From NCBI GenBank assembly GCA_030848705.1, contig CM061245.1, positions 42,908,711 through 42,972,710 of the forward strand: DNA of 64,000 nt, in the 5' to 3' direction. Origin of the DNA: Heracleum sosnowskyi. Taxonomy: Eukaryota; Streptophyta; Magnoliopsida; Apiales; Apiaceae. The position numbers and the translations under genes were made by a program. Positions 1 through 10,455 of the stretch are shown here, piece after piece; within the stretch, counting starts at the first letter, position 1; the number at the start of each line of letters is the position of its first letter. Below the pieces are notes generated by a model that searched no databases, was not told the DNA's origin, and saw nothing but the letters and a program-made list of their open reading frames with translations.

Positions 1-1546
1 CTTGTCTCTGATCTTTCCCAGTGGAAGCTTTGCTAGCCATATATGTACTTGATGAACCAAAATTAGTTCCAAGACTAATTTTGAGTGCTGTAGCAAGTTG
101 TTCCTTCTCTTTTCGATTCTCATCATCATCACTATCATCAGAGTCATCATCATCAGTACTATGAGTATCATCAGGATCAGGAATAGCTATACCTTTCATT
201 TTATCCTGTGAATCTGTGATAGGATGATCCATTGGTCTTGAACGAAGTGGCTGTATCAGGATAGGTTCAACATCAGGAGCACCACTAGCGTCAGGATGAA
301 CACCGTCAGGATTTGATATGCTTGCATCAGTATTTGCTACCAATGGTTCTTGTGGAGCTTGAGGTTCAGAAGCTTCTTCAACACTTTGAGTCAAAGGTTC
401 TTGTGTGCTTCCCTCATTGACAGTGTCCTCGACCAATCTTTGAACTGCATCTGCACCAGAAATCCCTTGAGCATTGTCAGGAAATTTCTCGGAAACTGTA
501 GCTTGGCCTGCATCTTCACTTTGAGAAGATGGTTCTTGTGTAGCTGGAATGTCGATGTCTGCACTCTCCCTTTGAGAAAATGGTTCTTGTGGGACCATTC
601 CACGAGCTAAGCCTTCACTCAAACTTTGATTGAGTGGTTCTTGTGTGGCTGGATCATCAGAAAGAGCTGCTGAACCACTTTGAGGTTCAGGTTCTTGTGG
701 GCTTGATCCTTTCAGTTTCTTCTGTCTCTGATAGACTAACTCTTCTGCCTTCCTTAGCTTTTCCATTGGATGTTTTATCCCAAGATTGGAAGCAGCAGCA
801 CCATACTTCTCCCATGAAATATCAACATGTCTTTTTGTTGGAGAGTCCTGTGCTGGAGAGTCTGAAATATTAACCACTTGACTTGGTGCAGTATCAGGAA
901 TACTAACATCAGGATTTGCTTGAGCAGTTGAAACTGATTGCTCATTCAGAATAGAAGTGTCCTGTACATCAGTATCCTGCTTCTTTTCTAAAGGAATATG
1001 ATACCTGCTTTTTGATAACTTCCTTTTCTTCTGTGGTGTAGACAATGGAACCACAGCTGCAGTAGCAGTATCAGCAACTTCCTTATTCACATTCATCACA
1101 GAGGATATAGGTAAATCATCCTCTGAGTTAGTCTCATCCCTGAGCACTAACTTTCTTTTAACAGAAACAGCCTCACCTCTCTTTGCAGCTTTCTTCACCA
1201 GGACCCCTTGTACACCCCCTTGTAACTTCTTTTTAGTGATAGGTGTAGAGGTAAAGTCCTTTGAACCTGATTGCCTTCCTGACACATCAGTTCTAGCTGA
1301 CTTCTTTGCTTTTACAACTAAAGTCTTTTGAGAGACATTAGAGGTGGCAGTTGACTGTTTAGACTGTTTAGACTGTTTAGGATGAATGCTTGGGTTAGGA
1401 ACAAGGTGTGATTGACCTTGCCCCATAGCATTAGAAATTAAACCATAACGAGTAGGCATTTTCCTATGCAAGAAAAACCTAACCTCATCAGGAATAAAAG
1501 CATTTCCTATGAAACCATTTGCCTTATTAGGATTGAAAAAAAATAT
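1..1546 (-). CDS. Extra 3' ORF of RT1, incomplete at the window edge
   Basis: The minus frame is open from 1546 (TAA at 1549-1547 just upstream) to position 1, about 515 codons; the first ATG is at 1459. It has no stop inside the window. The product is hydrophilic and low in complexity: a Lys/Ser/Thr-rich first part, KQS repeats near 1357-1383, then a Gln-Glu-Pro repeat region (about 339-705) and an Asp-rich stretch near 120-180. Its place after pol in the same orientation matches the additional ORF of SIRE-like copia elements, sometimes called env-like. I see no signal peptide or membrane segment in the visible part, so an envelope role is not supported. Function unknown. The ATG may not be the real start, because the upstream 900 bp look disrupted. 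Confidence 0.65.
   Translation of the reverse strand, partial: MFFFNPNKANGFIGNAFIPDEVRFFLHRKMPTRYGLISNAMGQGQSHLVPNPSIHPKQSKQSKQSTATSNVSQKTLVVKAKKSARTDVSGRQSGSKDFTSTPITKKKLQGGVQGVLVKKAAKRGEAVSVKRKLVLRDETNSEDDLPISSVMNVNKEVADTATAAVVPLSTPQKKRKLSKSRYHIPLEKKQDTDVQDTSILNEQSVSTAQANPDVSIPDTAPSQVVNISDSPAQDSPTKRHVDISWEKYGAAASNLGIKHPMEKLRKAEELVYQRQKKLKGSSPQEPEPQSGSAALSDDPATQEPLNQSLSEGLARGMVPQEPFSQRESADIDIPATQEPSSQSEDAGQATVSEKFPDNAQGISGADAVQRLVEDTVNEGSTQEPLTQSVEEASEPQAPQEPLVANTDASISNPDGVHPDASGAPDVEPILIQPLRSRPMDHPITDSQDKMKGIAIPDPDDTHSTDDDDSDDSDDDENRKEKEQLATALKISLGTNFGSSSTYMASKASTGKDQRQ
339..705 (-). repeat. Degenerate QEP-coding repeat inside the RT1 3' ORF
   Basis: The string GGTTCTTGTG recurs at about 344, 394, 529, 581, 629 and 689, usually followed by a similar GCTGGA-type tail. 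On the coding strand each gives Gln-Glu-Pro in a context like (T/P)QEPxxQS. Spacing varies from about 48 to 135 bp, so it is a decayed minisatellite rather than a perfect tandem array. Confidence 0.7.
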
Positions 1547-2458
1547 TTAAAATGAAGGAAAATAAAATTTTATTTAAGAAAACAAAATTTATTTTTATAA
1601 TCCTGATAAGTGCTGTTTGTTATTTTAAAATGATTACAAAAACAAATAGCATAATACCCATGTAACCATTCTTACCAATTACCGAGGCAAAGTAATTATG
1701 AGAAACTGAACAGTCGCCTCGATAAACAAAATGACCTGCAGTCTTAACACACATTCTCAATAAAATAGAACTGTTAAGCATAAACATCATATATCTATTA
1801 AAACACACACACTCACCAGAGAAAAACTTATGAAAAACCTTTCACCTTCTTTGTTTTTCAATGGCTGCCAATCAACAACAAAACAACATACCTGATGCTG
1901 AGCTCGATATCATATGGCAAGAGATGGAACAAGAGAAGCCCTAGATGGATCAAAGCCTAGTTATGATCCATCAGGAGTGTTCATGCTTATTTGCAGGGCA
2001 CGTGTTCCTGAGTAGAAAAGTAGACTAGGAAAAGAATATGTAATTTCCATTTTCATTTGTAAAGAATCTTCAAGATTTAATGAAAACTATCAATTTGCTC
2101 AATTGTTCTTGTCCTTCTTACTTTTCCTGCACAATTTGTTAGTAACACTGCATTTGATACATAATATAACGAATAGTAATCACTGACAAAAATATAATTG
2201 TAATTGAAAATTAAGACTTAATAACTTAATCAAAGACTAAGTAATGATCTTATTTGTCAGAGTTTACCAGGAGTGTTGTTGACAAATTGTCTTAGAACTT
2301 TTGGTTTTCATACCAGCTTCAAAATCTGTGCATCAGGATTTGACCAGTTGACTTCCTGTCAGGATTGCATCCTATCAGGATTTGATCAACGAAAACATAC
2401 CTTTCTGAATAACCATCAGGATTTGACAGTTATCAGGATTTCCTCTCTGTAGCTTTCC
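1547..2458. other. Non-coding interval between RT1 pol and its 3' ORF
   Basis: No long ORF on either strand. On the plus strand there is a short frame at 1861-1944 (27 codons, starting MAANQQQ and ending TAG) preceded by a pyrimidine-rich stretch, which looks like the start of a gene in the opposite direction and may be inserted foreign sequence. The part from 2320 to 2450 has five copies of a (C/T)ATCAGGATT-type motif that is also common in RT1 coding DNA. Confidence 0.4.
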
Positions 2459-5400
2459 TCAGAAATTCTTAAAGTTCATCATTCCAAGTTCATTCACCAA
2501 TTTATTGAAAGTAGCTTCAGGTAGTGGCTTGGTGAATATATCAGCTAGTTGTTGATCAGTAGGAACAAAGTGAAGTTCAATTGTTCCTTCCAGAACTTGT
2601 TCTCTTATGAAGTGATATCGAATACTGATGTGTTTAGTAAGAGAATGTTGAACTGGATTTCCTGTCATTGCAATAGCACTTTGGTTATCACAATAAATAG
2701 GGATTTTTGAGTATGACAGGCCATAATCTAACAACTGATTTCTCATCCACATTATCTGAGCACAACAACTTCCTGCAGCAATGTACTCAGCTTCTGCAGT
2801 TGAAGTGGAAATGGATTTTTGCTTTTTACTGAACCATGAAACTAGTCTTCCACCCAAAAACTGACAGCTTCCTGAAGTACTTTTCCTGTCTATTTTGCAT
2901 CCTGCAAAATCAGCATCTGAATAACCACACAACCCAAAATCTGATTCCCTTGCATACCAAAGGCCAAGTGAAGAAGTGCCTTTGAGATATCTGAAAATTC
3001 TTTTGACTGCAATCAGATGGGGTTCTCTAGGTTTTGCTTGAAATCTTGCACACAGACAGGTTGCAAACATGATATCTGGTCTACTTGCAGTGAGATACAA
3101 TAAAGACCCAATCATTCCTCTATAGTGAGTTACATCTACCTCAGCACCTTGATCAGGATCAAGTTTGGTAGCTGTAGCTATGGGAGTTGTAGCAGGAGAA
3201 CTATCTTGCATGTTAAACCTTGTCAATAAATTCCTTGTATATTTAGACTGATTGATAAAAATCCCTTCATCGGTCTGTTTAACTTGAAGACCAAGAAAGT
3301 AACTCATTTCTCCCATCATGCTCATTTGATATCTTGACTACATAAGCTTGGAAAACTTTTCACAAAGCTTATTGTTTGTTGACCCAAAAATGATATCATC
3401 AACATAAATCTGAACTAACAACAAGTCCTTACCATGATTCAAATAAAATAGAGTTTTATCAATAGCACCTCTTTTGAATCCACTTTCCAGTAAGAATAGA
3501 GCTAAAGTTTCATACCATGCTCTTGGAGCTTGATTTAGTCCATAAAGTGCCTTATCCAATCTGTAGACATGATCTGGATAGTTAGGATCAATGAAACCAG
3601 GAGGTTGCTCAACATAGACTTCTTCCTCCAGTTCTCCATTTAAGAAAGCACTTTTAACATCCATCTGGAAAACCTTGAATTTCTTATGTGTTGCATAAGC
3701 AAGAAATATCCTGATGGCTTCTAATCTTGCAACAGGAGCAAACGTTTCATCATAACCAATTCCCTCTTGTTGAGAATACCCCTTTTCAACTAGTCTTGCT
3801 TTGTTTCTGATTATTACTCCATCAGAATCAGTCTTGTTCTTGAAAATCCACTTTGTACCAACAATTGATCTATTCTTTGGTCTTGGTACCAGTTTCCAGA
3901 CTTCATTTCTTTCAAATTCATTCAGTTCCTCTTGCATTGCAGTAACCCAATCAGCATCTTTAAGTGCATCTTCAACTTTCTTTGGCTCCTCCTTGGATAG
4001 AAAGTTATTGTATAGACATTCATTCTGAGTTGCACTTCTTGTTTGAACACCTGCATCAGGATCCCCAATGATCAAATCAGGAGTATGACTTGCAGTCCAT
4101 TTCCTCGCTGGTGTTAAATTGTTTCTTGACGTAGATGCTCTCCCTGGATTGGTGTTATCTTGATTTGAAGAACTTGCTTGTCTTGAAGCTCCCCCTGAAT
4201 TATTGCTATTTCCTCCTGATAAGTTATCAGGATCATCACTTGAATCAGTATCTGAAGAATTATGTCCTGATGATTATGTTGACTCTGAACTTGTAGTAGA
4301 ATGATGTTGCTCCCCCTCAACATTAGCACTACTAGAAGTATTACTATTGATTGCATCATCAGTATTTGCACCATCAGCATCTGGTGTGTCATCAGGATTT
4401 GGTGACCCATCAGGATCTGATGTATGGACAGGATCTGATTCACTTTCTTCAGGTTCCTTGGTAGCTTCATTTTCAAAAATCAATCTATCATGAGAGTCTT
4501 CATTGATTCCAGCTATCTTTTTGTCATCAAAAGATACATGTATTGACTCCATGACAGTCCTTGTCCTCAAATTAAAAACTCTGAAGGCTCTTGATGCAGG
4601 ATAGCCTATGAAAATTCCTTCATCAGCCTTTGTTTCAAATTTCCCTAGTTGTTCAGGATGAGTTCTGAGAACAAAACATTTACAGCCAAACACATGCAGA
4701 TGCTTCAGACTTGGTTTCTTTTCCTTGAGTGACTGATAAGGAGTAACACCATGTCTGTTTATTAATGTCAGATTTTGAGTGTAGCATGCTGTGTTGACTG
4801 CTTCTGCCCAGAAATATGTAGGTAATTTTGCTTCTTCCAACATAGTTTTGCCAGCTTCAATAAGAGTTCTATTTTTCCTTTCAACTACTCCATTTTGCTG
4901 AGGTGTGCCAGGAGCAGAGAATTGTTGAATGATTCCTTTGTATTTGCAGAACTCTTCCATCTTTGAATTCTTAAATTCAGTACCATTATCACTTCTCAGT
5001 ATCTTGACTTTGTACTTTGTGGTTGTCTCAATCATTCTCACATGATCCAACAGAACTTCAGGAGTCTCATCTTTTCTGTGCAGAAAATACACCCAGGTGA
5101 ATCTAGAATATTCATCAACAATTACAAGAGTGTACCTTTTCTTACTGATGGTCATGATGTTGACTGGACCAAATAGATCAAGATGTAGCATGTGATATGG
5201 TTCTTCAATAGAGGATTCTGATTTACTCTGGAATGATGTCCTTCTTTGTTTTGCTTTCTGACATGCATTACAGAGTCCATCAGGAGTATATAACACTTTT
5301 GGTAATCCTCTCACTAAATCTTTCTTAACCAACTCATTGATATTGCTGAAGTTGAGATGAGAAAGCTTCTTGTGCCAATTCCAACTTTCATCTACTGAAG

Positions 5401-5797
5401 CTTTACTGATCAGACATGTAGGGGAGTCATCAGTATTTGATTGAATGTTGGCTTCATATATGTTACCATGCCTGTAGCCAGTCAGTGCTATCTTTCCTGT
5501 TTCTTTGCTGACTACTTCACAATGTGTGGAATAGAAGTTGACATGATAACCTCTGTCAGAGATTTGACTAATACTCAACAGGTTGTGTTTTAGTCCCTTC
5601 ACTAGAGCAACATTTTCAATGATGACATTTCCAATGATTATATTGCCATATCCCAAGGTTTGTCCAATGTTGCCATCTCCATAAGACACAGTTGGGCCAG
5701 CTTTTTCCTCATATTCTGATAACAGGGCTTTGTTTCCAGTCATGTGCACAGAACATCCACTATCCATGACTAACACATTTTTCTTTTTACCCTGCAA
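2459..5797 (-). pseudogene. RT1 pol: protease, integrase, reverse transcriptase, RNase H, broken by two stops
   Basis: Copia polyprotein. Segment 5797-4274 (507 aa; the listed first codon is TTG) holds the aspartic protease DSG motif near residue 12, a gag-pre-integrase region (WHKKLSHL) and the integrase core with SDNGTEF and PQQNGVVERKNRT. It stops at TAA 4276-4274, yet the same frame continues at once with normal linker sequence. Segment 4075-3338 carries the RT (QMDVKSAFLNG, YVDDIIFG) and stops at TAG 3340-3338. The frame then continues as 3325-2459 with the end of RT and RNase H (GYSDADFAG, TAEAEYIAA). Both stops are a single C-to-T change away from Gln codons (CAA, CAG), so the element is a recently inactivated copy rather than frameshifted debris. 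Confidence 0.9.
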
Positions 5798-5840
5798 TCA
5801 GAATAGAAACACACTAGTTAGAACATTTAGGAACCCATAC
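5792..5840 (-). other. Intron-like 49-nt junction between RT1 gag and pol
   Basis: On the minus strand gag reads VWVPKCSN then TAG. Pol lies in another frame and is preceded by its own TGA. The interval starts with GTATGG at 5840 and ends with TTGCAG at 5792, and holds a CTAAC branch-point-like string and a pyrimidine-rich run. It is 49 nt, and both ends fall at phase 0, so its removal would join gag to pol in frame. A plant intron this short would be unusual; readthrough or frameshifting is the usual idea for such junctions. Confidence 0.4.
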
Positions 5841-8129
5841 TTGTTGGGTTCCTTTTCCATGCAATTTATTAAATTTCACAGCAGAAGGCTTTCTGACTTT
5901 AGCAGTCCTGGCAGGATTTACTCCATCAGGATTTGCTTTGTCAGTATCAGTATTAACAAAAGCATGTTCCAACTTGACATTCTTAATGCTACCAGAGTTT
6001 GCACTATTTTTATCAACTTTAGGCAATGGATCATAAAAGTTATAGTACAACTCATGATAATCTTTACAAGTATAAATAGAATGCCATATACTACCACAAT
6101 GAAAACAGGACTTCTGTGGTTTATAAAATACTGATCTATTCCTAACATCAGACTTAGGAATATCAGTAATCTTCTTCTTACTCTTCTTACAATCAATAGC
6201 AAGATGATTAGAGTTACCACAGTTAAAACAACACTTTCTAGGTGCATTTGGGATATATTTATAACCATTCTCTTTATTGATCCCAACTTTACCATTCCTG
6301 TTTCTCTTAACAGTAGCTTCCTTTTTCTTATCTGTCACCTCACAGATTTTATCCTTAAGCTGTTTCTGAGACAATAGACCTACATTCTTAATGACTTTAT
6401 TCAAGACAGGTTTAGACTTTATGATTTTAGTTCCTTGAGTAGAAGTAGATCCCTTTTCAAAAGTAGAATTGGAATCCTTACCAAAAACAAAATTAACAGG
6501 AGTAATCTTAGATTTGGTTGCATCTATAACATGTCTATAGGTCTTTGGATTGACTGTCTCATCAATGACAATTTTCTCTTTCAATTTCTTATCCTCATCT
6601 GACTTATATCCTAGACACTCTTTCCAATTCTTAGAGGTATTAATCTCATGAAATTTCCTACCAGAGTCTGTCCATGTTCTGATTTTCTCATTAGCATTTT
6701 CAAGTTCCTTTTCAAGAGCAGTACATTTGGATTTCATCTCTAAATACATGTGATTCACATTATCACATTCTTTTTGTACTTCTTGCATACGAGAAAATTC
6801 AGCTTCTAATATATCATTCCTTTTTCTAAGTTCAGACATCTCAGATAAGATCCTAGTATTTTCAGCAGTTTGACTTCTAAAGCTAATATGTAATGACTTT
6901 AGAAAACGTCTTAACTCAGAAGCATTATCAGTATCAAAATCAAAGATAGTATTTAGTACCTTATCATCAGGAGCAGCAGTTACATCAGCATTGGCCATTA
7001 GAGCATAGTTGACCACCTCAGTATCAGATTCTGAGGAAGAGTCCATCCAATCCTTGCTTGATGTGATAAGTGCCTTTGTCTTCTTGCACTCAGAAGCAAA
7101 GTGACCCATACCATTGCACTTGTAGCATCTAACTTTTGACTTGTCAAATTTGCTACCCTTGCTGTCCTTTTTGATATACTTATCTTTGTTTGGATTGAAA
7201 TCATTTTTCTGAAAGTTGCCTTGTCTTCTATTCTTCCTGAACTTCATCCTTCTGAAGTTTCTGACAATCATAGCAACCATCTCTTCCATGTCTGAGTCAG
7301 AAGAGTCATCATCAGTATTGGCATCAGCATTGCCATCAGTATCTGATGAAGAGTCATCAGGATCTGACTCAACTATTCTTGTTTTACTTCTAGAGACCTC
7401 CATAGATTTTCCTTTTGATTTAGCCTCTGCTTTCAAAGAAATTGATTTTGCCTTGCTGCTTTTCTTGTTCTTCCTCTGTTGAACTTCAAGATCATGAGTT
7501 CTTAGCATCCCATAGACTTCATCAAGAGACACAGTGTTAAGATCATACTGATGTCTAATGATCGATGTCTGAGTGTCCCATTCTTCAGGTAAAGCTCTTA
7601 GAAACTTGGTGTTTGAATCTTCAGTTTCATATTCCTTGTCAACTAAAGATAAACTGTTCAATAGTGTCAGAAATCTATCATATAGATCAGTTAGGCTCTC
7701 ATCGGGTCTTGCATCAAATTGTTCATATTCTTGAATCAAAAGAGCCCTTCTGTTTTTCTTGACAGATGCAGATCCCTGGCACTGAGTTTCCAAAGTATCC
7801 CAGATTTCTTTTGAAGACTTGCATGCAATCACTCTGTTTGACATGACAGCATCAAGACTACTGTGTAAGATATTCTTTATCTTCGGTTCCCTGAGTACAT
7901 GAGCTTTTTCTTCTGGAGTCCATTCACTTTTAGCCTTGACCACATAATGTTCAGGTACTGTATCTGTTCGTTCTACAATTCGTGTAGGAATATATGGTCC
8001 ATCACGAATCCTGTCCAAATAGTCAGGATCCATAGCCTCCAGGTACATCAGCATCTTTACCCTCCATGTTGGATATTCTGATTTCTTCAAGATGGGAATC
8101 TTCATGCTTTCATACTTGGTTGTCGACAT
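5814..8129 (-). CDS. RT1 Gag polyprotein
   Basis: Intact 771-aa ORF, ATG at 8129, 36 nt inside the primer-binding site. The N-terminus has the short DUF4219-type segment, then a UBN2/retrotran-gag region at about residues 80-220. An acidic Ser/Asp stretch (about 255-282) is followed by a CCHC knuckle with C335, C338, H343 and C348. A predicted coiled coil spans about 420-490, and two further Cys-rich knuckles lie near 645-690 (CFNCGNSNH and CFHCGSIWH). Gag forms the virus-like particle and packages element RNA. A three-knuckle, coiled-coil gag of this size is much larger than the gag part of RT4 or RT5 here. Confidence 0.9.
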   Translation of the reverse strand: MSTTKYESMKIPILKKSEYPTWRVKMLMYLEAMDPDYLDRIRDGPYIPTRIVERTDTVPEHYVVKAKSEWTPEEKAHVLREPKIKNILHSSLDAVMSNRVIACKSSKEIWDTLETQCQGSASVKKNRRALLIQEYEQFDARPDESLTDLYDRFLTLLNSLSLVDKEYETEDSNTKFLRALPEEWDTQTSIIRHQYDLNTVSLDEVYGMLRTHDLEVQQRKNKKSSKAKSISLKAEAKSKGKSMEVSRSKTRIVESDPDDSSSDTDGNADANTDDDSSDSDMEEMVAMIVRNFRRMKFRKNRRQGNFQKNDFNPNKDKYIKKDSKGSKFDKSKVRCYKCNGMGHFASECKKTKALITSSKDWMDSSSESDTEVVNYALMANADVTAAPDDKVLNTIFDFDTDNASELRRFLKSLHISFRSQTAENTRILSEMSELRKRNDILEAEFSRMQEVQKECDNVNHMYLEMKSKCTALEKELENANEKIRTWTDSGRKFHEINTSKNWKECLGYKSDEDKKLKEKIVIDETVNPKTYRHVIDATKSKITPVNFVFGKDSNSTFEKGSTSTQGTKIIKSKPVLNKVIKNVGLLSQKQLKDKICEVTDKKKEATVKRNRNGKVGINKENGYKYIPNAPRKCCFNCGNSNHLAIDCKKSKKKITDIPKSDVRNRSVFYKPQKSCFHCGSIWHSIYTCKDYHELYYNFYDPLPKVDKNSANSGSIKNVKLEHAFVNTDTDKANPDGVNPARTAKVRKPSAVKFNKLHGKGTQQVWVPKCSN

Positions 8130-8165
8130 CTTTAGATCGTATCTGATTCAGAATTAAATCAGTTT

Positions 8166-8177
8166 GCTCTGATACCA
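8166..8177 (-). other. RT1 primer-binding site
   Basis: Minus-strand TGGTATCAGAGC, complementary to the 3' end of initiator tRNA-Met as in most plant copia elements, two bases inside the 5' LTR. Confidence 0.9.
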
Positions 8178-8179
8178 AT

Positions 8180-8722
8180 TGTTGCCCAGTAATACTCTAT
8201 TGTAGAAGGGGGGTTGAATACAATAGTATAAGATAATCGACTTCTTAATGTATATATCACAAATATGAAAGAAAGATAACAGCTTTATTAAATCTGATAT
8301 AAAACTGTTACAAACTCTCTCAAGAAATTCTGATGTTCTTGAGAGATGCTAGCTTACAAAAAATCTCTCAAGAAATTCTATGATCTTAAGAGCTTCTATC
8401 TTGATTCGCTTCTCTCTCGAATACATAAATCGAAACCAAGACTGTGTTTATATACTACACAGCTTCTCTATCAATGATAAGTCCTAATCAATTACAAAGA
8501 TTGAAACCTATCTATAATTGATAGCTACATTCTACAAACCAGGAACCGACAGAATAAACTTCCATGTTTAACTAGACTCCAAATATAACTCGAAGTAGGA
8601 ATCCTGATCAGTTTCCAGTCCTGATATGTATCTCAATCCTGACGACCATGTAATCCTGATGACGTCAGCAATCCTGATCAGTTGAGTCTAGCTCCTGACG
8701 ATCATTGAATTCTGAACTAACA
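8180..8722 (-). repeat. RT1 5' LTR (543 bp)
   Basis: Read on minus it starts TGTTAGTT at 8722 and ends GGGCAACA at 8180, so the ends form the expected TGTT...AACA inverted pair next to the primer-binding site. The U5 end contains the pyrimidine-rich TATTCAACCCCCCTTCTA string seen near the ends of SIRE-like LTRs. A TATATAAA box lies at 8454-8447. The flank 8723-8727 (GCCTT) should match the 5 bp left of the missing 3' LTR. Confidence 0.85.
8447..8454 (-). promoter_or_regulatory. TATA box of the RT1 LTR
   Basis: Minus-strand TATATAAA in mid-LTR, about 270 bp from each end, the place expected for the U3/R boundary. Confidence 0.6.
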
Positions 8723-10455
8723 GCCTTGATTGGATAATTGTCCTTGAGAAACTCCCCCTGAGTTTGTTGTCCCTAATTGATCACTTCTAGAAGCATTTCT
8801 TTGACTGTCAATGGTATGACCAATTTGGCTGTCAACGAAACGCTCATTTTGACTGTCAATGAATCCATCACCAACTGTCAACGAAATGACCATTTGGTCT
8901 GCTAACAGCTATTCTTTTCAATCTCAATGCAGCAATTTCATCTTCACTGCTGCTTTCATATGTGCTAGATACAACAACTTTAGGCTGTTTCTCAGTAGCC
9001 TTAACATGTTTCACTTGATCTCCTTCCTCATTCTCAAAAGAAAGACTTTCATGGAAACCTTCATCACAGAGACCTTGAATTTTGAGATCATCAAAAACAA
9101 CATGTACAGATTCCATAACAATGTTGGTTCTGAGATTATAGACTCTGTAAGCTTTCCCTGCTGCATATCCCACAAATATTGCTTCATCTGCCTTTGCTTC
9201 AAATTTCCCCAAATGCTCAGCTTGATTTCTCAGAACAAAGCACTTGCATCCAAAGACATGAAGAAAATCCAATAGTGGCTTCTTTATTTTGAGTAGTTGA
9301 TAAGGGGTCATTCCCTTGGCCTGATTAATCAAAGAAATATTTTGAGTAAAGCAAGCTGTGTTAACTGCCTCAGCCCAAAACTAAGTTGGTAACTTTGATT
9401 CATCTAGCATTGTCCTTGCAGCTTCAATAAGTGTTCTGTTTTTCCTTTCAACTACACCATTTTGCTGTGGTGTCTTTGCTGCTGAAAACTCATGCAAAAT
9501 ACCATTTTCTTTACAGAACACCTTCATGCTTGAATTCTTGAATTCTGTCCCATTGTCACTCCTAATCCTTCTTACTTTGAAATCAGGATGATTGCTTACC
9601 ATTTTGATGTGATTGATAATGATTTCACTTGCCTCATCTTTGGAGTGCAAAAAGAAGGTCCATGTAAATCTAGAAAAATCATCAACAATCACAAGACAGT
9701 ATTTCTTCTTTGAGATAGACATGACATTTACAGGGCCAAACAGATCCATATGAAGCAACTCAAGCTGATGGACAATTGATGACTCTGTCTTGCTTTTGAA
9801 TGATGCCTTCTTTTGTTTCCCTTTTTGACAGGCATCACACAAACCATCCTTGGAGAATTCCACTTGTGGAATTCCTCTGGCAAGATCTTTCCTCACCAAA
9901 TCATTCATAACCTTAAAATTCAGATGAGATAATTTCTTGTGCCATAGCCAACTTTCATCCTTGCTTGCCTTGCTGAAGAGACAAGTGATGGTGTCTGGAC
10001 TTGTGCTACTAAAGTCAGCAATGTACACATTCCCTCTTCTGAATCCAGTCATTACAACATTGTTGTTTCCTTCTTTAGAAACAACACAGGCTTCTTTAGA
10101 AAAAGTAACTAAAAATCCTTTGTCACAAAGTTGGCTGATACTAAGCAGATTGTGCTTAAGACCATCCACCAATGCAACCTCATCTATGATGACATTCTCT
10201 TTTGAAATCAAGCCATATCCCTTAGTGTAGCCTTTGCTGTCATCTCCAAAAGCAATACAAGGGCCAGCTCTTTCCTGAAACTCTGTGAGTAGGGTAGAAT
10301 CACCAGTCATGTGTCTTGAACAATGAGGTTGTTTTTAACTATCTTTTGTGGTGTTGACCACATTCCTGCAAACTTTTACACCACTGACAGAGGTCTTAAC
10401 TTTAACCAATTTTCTCCTCTCTATCAAACTTTGGCTCTTATCATAAAGGCCAATG
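8723..10455 (-). pseudogene. RT2: copia pol fragment (protease end to integrase-RT linker)
   Basis: Minus-strand copia polyprotein remnant related to RT1 but clearly diverged. The frame runs from about 10455 through a Cys-Ser-Arg-His-Met-Thr-Gly protease end, with a stop (TAA) upstream of it at about 10337. It continues with gag-pre-integrase (WHKKLSHLNF) and integrase (SDNGTEFKNSS, PQQNGVVERKNRT) to a TAG at about 9379-9381, where the normal residue before FWAEAVN is Tyr. Then 9332-8868 carries the rest of the integrase and the HVFGCKCF segment. After a TGA at 8868 the linker is readable again as an NSGG-type stretch up to 8723, where the RT1 LTR interrupts it. No RT domain or LTR of this element is present in the window. 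Confidence 0.85.

Larger units (their letters stand above)
1..8722 (-). mobile_element. RT1: SIRE/Maximus-like Ty1/copia element, 5' LTR to beyond the left edge
   Basis: Read on the minus strand the order is 5' LTR (8722-8180), primer-binding site, a large gag, then protease-integrase-RT-RNase H (the copia order), then a further long ORF that leaves the window. The extra ORF after pol and the large gag with a coiled coil and several zinc knuckles suggest the SIRE/Maximus lineage (inference from family knowledge). The 3' LTR must lie left of position 1, so LTR age and the second target duplication cannot be read. Two in-frame stops break pol. The element sits inside RT2, whose integrase-RT linker is cut at 8722/8723. 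Confidence 0.9.

Noticed and set aside
1..1546. Envelope protein in RT1
   Set aside because: The visible part is hydrophilic, without signal peptide or transmembrane segment, so only the position supports env-like; kept as unknown ORF.
5730..6134. 134-codon plus-strand ORF
   Set aside because: Antisense shadow of the RT1 gag/pol coding region; no domain.
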